This document shows positions 59,702-64,000 of a stretch of 64,000 bases of DNA, in pieces. Each line of letters opens with the position of its first letter. The first letter of the stretch is position 1. Made by a program: the position numbers and the translations under genes. The notes under the pieces were generated by a model, which did not search any database, had not been told where the DNA came from, and was given only the letters and a program-made list of their open reading frames with translations. Source of the stretch: Spirochaetae bacterium HGW-Spirochaetae-1 (GTDB lineage: Bacteria; Spirochaetota; UBA4802; UBA5550); contig PGXY01000008.1 of assembly GCA_002839375.1 (NCBI GenBank), forward strand, positions 62,001 through 126,000. Reading direction: 5' to 3'.

Positions 59702-61849
59702 TTAAGTGCCACTCACCAGCACCACCGTGGATAACTTCTTCACATAATACCGGTTCTCCGTCAGGGGCTCTTCCCTGCCGGCCCCGGCAATATCATGGGG
59801 CGCGGAAAGCGATGTATCCATGGCAATCTTCCATGGTGCGCCCGACGGGGCAGGGGGAATCTCGTAGAATTGGCTTTCATCCGAGGCGTTGAATATAAGA
59901 TACAGGTCCGCATCGCAGGCCCCGTATTCGGTCTTGGCGTACTTGCCGCAGAGGAGCGCGGCTATGGTCCGGCTCTCCTCGGTCCAGTCGGGCTCATTGG
60001 ATTTTACGCCGTGCCAGGTGATGTCCGGGACGGAAAATCCGTCGTGGGCGTTGCCGGAAAAAAATTCGCGTTTGCGCAGCAACGGGTGTTCCTTCCTGAA
60101 TCGCATTATTTCCCGGGTAAAGCGGAATACCTCGTCGTTTTTGTCGCGGAAACTCCAGTCTATCCATGAGAGCTCATTGTCCTGGCAGTAGGTATTGTTG
60201 TTCCCCTGCTGGGTTCTGCGGAACTCGTCGCCGGCCAGGAGCATGGGGATGCCCTGGGAGAGAAAGAGCGTGGCCAGGAAGTTCTTTATCTGCCGCAGGC
60301 GCAGTTCCTCCACGTCGGGGTCCGAAGAGGGGCCTTCCACACCAAAATTGTCGCTCAGGTTGTAATTTTCTCCGTCGCGGTTTTCTTCTCCATTGGCCTC
60401 ATTGTGCTTTTCGCGGTAGCTCACCAGGTCGTTCAGGGTGAAGCCGTCATGGCAGGTGATGAAGTTGATGCTGCGGCAGGGCCCCTTTTCGGATTTTTCG
60501 TAGAGATCCGAGCTCCCGCAGAGCCTCGTGGCGAAGGCCCCGACGCAGTTGGGATCGCCGCGCCAGAAACGGCGCACGTCGTCGCGGTACCGGCCGTTCC
60601 ACTCCTGCCAGCGGCCGGGAAAGTCGCCGACCTGGTAGGCACCGGCGGCGTCCCAGGCCTCGGCGATGATCTTGGTATTCCGCAGAATGGGGTCCTCCTC
60701 AATGTGTTCAATAAGAGGGGGATTGCTCAGGATATTTCCGGCCTGGTCTCGCCCCAGTATGGAGGCCAGGTCAAAGCGGAACCCGTCGATGTTCATCTCC
60801 ACGGCCCAGTACCGCAGGCAGTCCAGGATGAAGTTCCTTACCAGGGGGTGGTTGCAGTTGAAGGTATTGCCGCAGCCGGAGTAGTTCCTGTAAAGCTGCT
60901 TTTCGTCATCGAGCATGTAATAGATGCTGTTGTCGATACCCCTGAATGATATGGTGGGTCCCCGGTGGTCCCCTTCGGCCGTGTGGTTGAAGACCACGTC
61001 GAGTATGACTTCGATTCCGGCATCGTGCAGTGCCTTTACCATCTCCTTGAATTCCACGATCTGCAGGCCCATGGCCTCTGTCGAGGAGTAGGCCGCCTTG
61101 GGCGCAAAAAAGGCCATGGTGCTGTATCCCCAGTAGTTCCTCAGCCGTTCCCCTGTCTCGGGATTTACATTGATGTTCTCGAACCCGTCGAACTCCTGCA
61201 CGGGAAGAAGTTCAACGGCAGTGACGCCCAGTTCTTTGAGGTAGGGAATTTTTTCCGTTATGCCCTTGTATGTGCCGGGATATTCCGTATCCGACGATGA
61301 ATGAACGGTGAAGCCCCGGACATGCATCTCGTATATGATCGTATCGTGGGGCGGCGTGATGAGCTGACGGTCCTCGATGATGTTCTTGTTATCGATGACG
61401 ATGCTCCGGGGCACATAATATACACTGTCCTCGTCGGAGATAGACAACTCCGGATTCTCCGTGTTGATATCGCATCCCCGTGCCTTAGTCAGGTCCCAGA
61501 TGAAATTATCGGTGACGGCCCGGGCGTAGGGGTCCAGGAGCAGCTTGTTTTTGTTAAACCGGTGTCCCCGGAGGGGATCATGGGGCCCGTCGATCCGGTA
61601 TCCGTACTGTTGTCCTTCCCGCAATCCTTCTATCCAGATATGCCATATATCGCCGGTCTTGTTCAGGAACGGATCAAGTTCGATTTCTATATACGGCGCT
61701 TTATGCTCCTTGCCGGAGAAGAGGACCAGTGTTACTGACGTGGCATTCCTGCTGAAAATTGAGAACTGAACGCCGTTCGAAACGGTATCGGCACCCAGGG
61801 GAAGGGGTGAGCCGGGGCTTGTTATTAATGTTGCTCGGTCCAACAGCAT
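59702..61849 (-). CDS. glgX: Glycogen debranching enzyme / isoamylase
   Basis: GH13 enzyme of 715 residues that cuts alpha-1,6 branches of glycogen. An N-terminal CBM48 domain (SPLPLGADTVSNGVQFSIFS and the following strands) precedes the barrel. Catalytic residues are the Asp in NIDGFRFDLAS, the Glu in KIIAEAWDAAG and the Asp in ITCHDGFTLNDL; VILDVVFNHTAEG is also conserved. Length is typical. It is 30 bp downstream of the DUF1573 gene on the same strand. The ribosome site is modest. Confidence 0.95.
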   Translation of the reverse strand: MLLDRATLITSPGSPLPLGADTVSNGVQFSIFSRNATSVTLVLFSGKEHKAPYIEIELDPFLNKTGDIWHIWIEGLREGQQYGYRIDGPHDPLRGHRFNKNKLLLDPYARAVTDNFIWDLTKARGCDINTENPELSISDEDSVYYVPRSIVIDNKNIIEDRQLITPPHDTIIYEMHVRGFTVHSSSDTEYPGTYKGITEKIPYLKELGVTAVELLPVQEFDGFENINVNPETGERLRNYWGYSTMAFFAPKAAYSSTEAMGLQIVEFKEMVKALHDAGIEVILDVVFNHTAEGDHRGPTISFRGIDNSIYYMLDDEKQLYRNYSGCGNTFNCNHPLVRNFILDCLRYWAVEMNIDGFRFDLASILGRDQAGNILSNPPLIEHIEEDPILRNTKIIAEAWDAAGAYQVGDFPGRWQEWNGRYRDDVRRFWRGDPNCVGAFATRLCGSSDLYEKSEKGPCRSINFITCHDGFTLNDLVSYREKHNEANGEENRDGENYNLSDNFGVEGPSSDPDVEELRLRQIKNFLATLFLSQGIPMLLAGDEFRRTQQGNNNTYCQDNELSWIDWSFRDKNDEVFRFTREIMRFRKEHPLLRKREFFSGNAHDGFSVPDITWHGVKSNEPDWTEESRTIAALLCGKYAKTEYGACDADLYLIFNASDESQFYEIPPAPSGAPWKIAMDTSLSAPHDIAGAGREEPLTENRYYVKKLSTVVLVSGT

Positions 61850-61879
61850 AGATTAATCCATCCCCGCCATTGCCGGGAC

Positions 61880-62347
61880 TCAGGGCTTCACGCCCAGTAA
61901 ATCAAGCATGAGGTCCTCCGATTCAGGGAGGCTCTCCTTTCTGCTACGCCGGGCATCCCCGGGATTTTTCTCCGGATTTCCGTCATGAACAGCGGCTGTA
62001 ACGGTCAGTACCACTATATTCCTGGACGGGTCATTGCAGTAGACATAAATACTTTTATGCAACATGTTATCGCCGTGGCCTGTTTTTAGCGTAATCTCGA
62101 TTTCCCCCCTGCCGCCGGCAGGGATTACACTCTCGGAAAGGAGAGTGCCGGTGCAGCCTCAACCGGCCCTGACTTTCTGTACTATCAGGGTTGCCTCTCC
62201 CGTGTTGGAAAATCCAAAGACATGGACCAGTTCGCTTTCGGGCTCAACTATGCCGAAATCATGGCTCGTCTGATCAAAATTAATTTTTGGTGTTCCTGCA
62301 CAGGATACGAGAATCAATGCTGCTAAGATAAAAAAAAGTCTGTTCAT
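61880..62347 (-). CDS. DUF1573 lipoprotein with in-frame TGA at the conserved Cys (candidate selenoprotein)
   Basis: Read through TGA 62161-62159, this gives 155 residues. A lipoprotein signal (lipobox LVSC, Cys16) leads to a DUF1573 Ig-like domain: INFDQTSHDFGIVEPESE, GFSNTGEATLIVQKVRAG, then TGA, then GCTGTLLSES, VIPAGGRGEIEITL and the KSIYVYCNDPSRNIVVLTV strand. The family motif is Cys-Gly-Cys-Thr; here the TGA takes exactly the first Cys (U63-G-C-T). The 31 codons after it stay open and on family. A 7-bp stem-loop begins 11 nt after the TGA. Either selenocysteine, or a point nonsense mutation. Confidence 0.6.
62128..62147 (-). promoter_or_regulatory. Stem-loop after the TGA, possible bacterial SECIS
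   Basis: On the minus strand: CACTCTC, loop CTTTCC, GAGAGTG, a 7-bp perfect stem whose loop begins 18 nt after the TGA, within the usual distance for bacterial SECIS elements. The loop lacks the G expected in its first two bases, so the match is partial. Confidence 0.4.
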
Positions 62348-62575
62348 CCCTGTATTACCTCTGATGCTCTATGATTTGCTGCAGCATGTTTCGCTGCAAT
62401 CGGAACTGAAAGTATATTGTAATACAACAAGTCTAATACACCCTTTTAAAATCTGTCCAGACAATAATTAACCCCCATATTGAAAATATCATATTTTAAC
62501 ACAGGATTATAAAAAAATTACATGATCATGATTTTTTTTAATAAATGAATAAAATATATTAATGGGAATCCACTT

Positions 62576-62675
62576 TTGACCGATTATAGTAACGATTAAT
62601 AATTATTTACACTCCTAATTATATTTACCAGGTTAAAGGCTTTTGCAGGACGCACCCCTGCAAAAGCTTTTTTTA
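62576..62675 (+). ncRNA. Candidate small RNA
   Basis: TTGACC (62576-62581) and AATAAT (62598-62603, 16-bp spacer) precede a stretch of about 65 bases that ends in a strong terminator, with no gene on the plus strand upstream. The would-be RNA begins near ACTCCTAATT, which could pair with ribosome sites (CUCCU). The rest of the 550-bp gap (62348-62897) is very AT-rich and otherwise empty. Confidence 0.4.
62639..62675 (+). terminator. Strong intrinsic terminator
   Basis: GCTTTTGCAGG (62639-62649), a 7-nt loop, perfect complement CCTGCAAAAGC (62657-62667) and eight T-rich bases. Confidence 0.85.
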
Positions 62676-62897
62676 TTTGAAGAACATAAAATATTTCTCC
62701 ATTCCGGGATAAAGGCTGTTCCGGCTGCGATAGATAAGGAAAAGAAATTATAAAGACGAACCCTGAAGTAGTAATTTTTTATCGGGCCGGTAACGATAAT
62801 AGTAGTGAGAAGAGCCGATTTGATTTGGATGCGGGAAAATACCAAAACCGGTGATTGAATTGTGATCAATTTGACGGCACAGACAGGATCAGTAAAT

Positions 62898-63509
62898 ATG
62901 ATATTCGTGATTCATGAAGTAAATCCTCAGGGGAGGCTCATAGAAAAGGCCTGTGAAATCCTTGAAGAGGGCGGGGTAATTATCTACCCCACGGACACGG
63001 TTTATGCCTATGGCTGTGATATCAAGAGCAAGCATGCCATTGAAAAGATTTATCACATAAAAAAAATTCCAAAGAAAAAACCCCTGAGCTTTATTTTTCC
63101 CGATATATCCAGTATTAACGAGTATGTGCGCAATATTTCAAATGATGCATTCAAAATAATGAAGAAGGCCTTCCCGGGGCCCTATACTTTCATTTTCCAT
63201 GCTTCGAAACTGGTGCCGAGAATTGTGACAACGGAACAAAAAACGATTGGCGTAAGGATGCCTGATAATAATATTGCCCTTGAACTGGTCCGTACCCTGG
63301 GGAGACCGGTTTTGTCCACGAGTGTGAGCACCGGGACCGGGGAGTATATCGTCGATCCCCGTGACCTGGAAAAGGTTTACCGCAATGAAGTTGACCTGGT
63401 TATAGACGCGGGACCGAAGGTGTCGGACCCGTCGACGGTAGTGGATATGACCAGCGGATATCCCGTGGTCCTGAGAAAAGGCAAGGGTGAGCTCTTTTTT
63501 CTGTCATGA
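62898..63509 (+). CDS. YciO/Sua5/YrdC-family protein
   Basis: ATG 62898 (AGGA 9 nt upstream) gives 203 residues and lines up with the start of E. coli YciO. The family motifs VIIYPTDTVYAYGCDI, KKIPKKKPLSFIF, PGPYTFIF and IGVRMPDN are all visible. TsaC/Sua5 proteins make threonylcarbamoyl-AMP for tRNA; the YciO branch is related but its role is less clear. The KxR/SxN nucleotide residues appear in part (KKKPL; STSVS). Confidence 0.9.
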   Translation: MIFVIHEVNPQGRLIEKACEILEEGGVIIYPTDTVYAYGCDIKSKHAIEKIYHIKKIPKKKPLSFIFPDISSINEYVRNISNDAFKIMKKAFPGPYTFIFHASKLVPRIVTTEQKTIGVRMPDNNIALELVRTLGRPVLSTSVSTGTGEYIVDPRDLEKVYRNEVDLVIDAGPKVSDPSTVVDMTSGYPVVLRKGKGELFFLS

Positions 63510-63789
63510 ATGGATACGGGAATAAAAGAGGGAGGCGTACTCGCGGGTATGGCCCCCGGCGGATAAAGGACATCAAGAGTCCATTACGCGCTTTCGCCGC
63601 CCCCGAAGGGGGCTTGAATCCATTGTTCTGCGCAGCGAAGTATTTTTAAATGAATTGCCGGGCAGGTGATTCATCGACCCCTCACAGGGGTGGCGAAATA
63701 AAGTTTTTCACCGGTGAGATTGTGTTCGCCGGGGTCAAAGATCAGAAGTAGTTTTCAACACAATATTTACACAATAGAGAGAGGTTACG
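63510..63789. other. Intergenic stretch with short hairpins
   Basis: About 280 bp. A GCCCCC-GAA-GGGGGC hairpin (63599-63613) follows the YciO-like gene without a T-run; a few smaller inverted repeats lie around it. No gene or promoter is clear. Confidence 0.45.
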
Positions 63790-64000
63790 ATGTCACCGGA
63801 AATAAGAAGTTTTTTACTCATGATGAAGGCCATTGCAATTATTCTGGCCATTGGAGCCGCTGTAGCGTTTATTTTTTATAATGTCAGGAAACGAGACCTC
63901 TTTGGCGGCTATATAGGCGGTTTAGTGGTGGGTGTTATCGGGGCGCTGGTGGGAGGTTTTCTTCTGGATTATCTCTTCTATGATATTATGGTGCAGCTTC
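63790..64000 (+). CDS. Membrane protein, truncated by the window end
   Basis: ATG 63790 with GAGAGAGG 5 nt upstream opens a frame that runs to the right edge (70 residues). Two hydrophobic segments are visible (about 12-30 and 41-60), the second Gly-rich (FGGYIGGLVVGVIGALVGGF). It resembles small Gly-rich membrane proteins such as the GlsB/YeaQ type, but the C-terminus is missing. Confidence 0.65.
   Translation, partial: MSPEIRSFLLMMKAIAIILAIGAAVAFIFYNVRKRDLFGGYIGGLVVGVIGALVGGFLLDYLFYDIMVQL

Noticed and set aside
1-64000. tRNA, rRNA, CRISPR, transposase or integrase genes
   Set aside because: None could be recognised on either strand; short hairpins present do not form repeat-spacer arrays or cloverleaf structures.

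Overview
The window is a chromosomal segment of a bacterium, most likely an uncultivated free-living member of the Spirochaetota. This placement is an inference. It rests on the many Lys-rich lipoproteins, an AraC regulator with a multi-TM sensor half, large PAS/HAMP hybrid kinases, a PP2C (SpoIIE) output domain beside STAS proteins, and a TM-anchored coiled-coil/TPR protein. No 16S rRNA, tRNA, transposase, integrase, phage gene or CRISPR array was seen. Genes are tightly packed, and many start codons were chosen by Shine-Dalgarno position.

Region 1 (1-12.5 kb) is general housekeeping and accessory: the end of a C-terminally sorted surface protein, a YeiW-like cysteine protein with a ROK sugar kinase, a PHP phosphoesterase, a beta-propeller lipoprotein, an AraC regulator, secreted unknowns, a crotonase with an SCP2-like protein, a SUKH-like protein, and a MASE1-PAS-GGDEF diguanylate cyclase.

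Region 2 (12.5-41.3 kb) is the centre of interest: a large catabolic locus for acyl-CoA thioesters, probably of a bulky hydrophobic substrate such as a sterol, isoprenoid or other cyclic lipid. The main operon (12.7-27.5 kb) encodes two duplicated modules of paired thiolase-like proteins with DUF35 Zn-ribbon/OB partners. All four thiolase-like proteins lack the usual nucleophilic Cys. The operon also carries an unusual three-SCP2-DUF35 fusion, a DUF35-BKACE (beta-keto acid cleavage) fusion, an enoyl-CoA hydratase, a long-chain acyl-CoA synthetase, a GctAB/IpdAB-type two-subunit enzyme and a PP2C-like phosphatase. Around it lie MaoC hydratase, three acyl-CoA dehydrogenases, an IpdC/nitronate-monooxygenase-like flavoprotein, a GMC oxidoreductase paired with a polyferredoxin, a START-domain lipid binder, a cyclase/amidohydrolase, dephospho-CoA kinase and two TetR regulators. 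No ring-cleaving oxygenase is visible, so an oxygen-independent route is plausible. Palindromes of type TTGGAYGTCCAA sit beside similar TTTTCTTGAC promoters before the main operon, the first TetR gene and the large acyl-CoA dehydrogenase, which suggests one regulon. A second palindrome family, CTGACRYGTCAG, lies by the second TetR gene and by the crotonase at 8 kb.

Region 3 (41.3-57.4 kb) is signalling and envelope: two STAS proteins each with a near-consensus promoter, a lipoprotein/TPR-barrel/HAMP-kinase-REC-PP2C operon, a membrane protein, DUF4259, a nucleotidyltransferase-like enzyme, NfeD-like, an MFE2-type SDR, a four-PAS hybrid kinase, an SH3 lipoprotein and a coiled-coil membrane protein.

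Region 4 (57.4-64 kb) has a DUF1858 redox protein, a GC-rich hairpin-dense non-coding region, a HEPN/MNT pair, a 59-nt perfect palindrome, glycogen debranching enzyme GlgX, a DUF1573 lipoprotein whose conserved Cys codon is an in-frame TGA (candidate selenoprotein), a candidate small RNA with a strong terminator, a YciO/Sua5-family protein and a truncated membrane protein. The strongest leads are the TGA-containing DUF1573 gene and the duplicated Cys-less thiolase/DUF35/SCP2/BKACE system.
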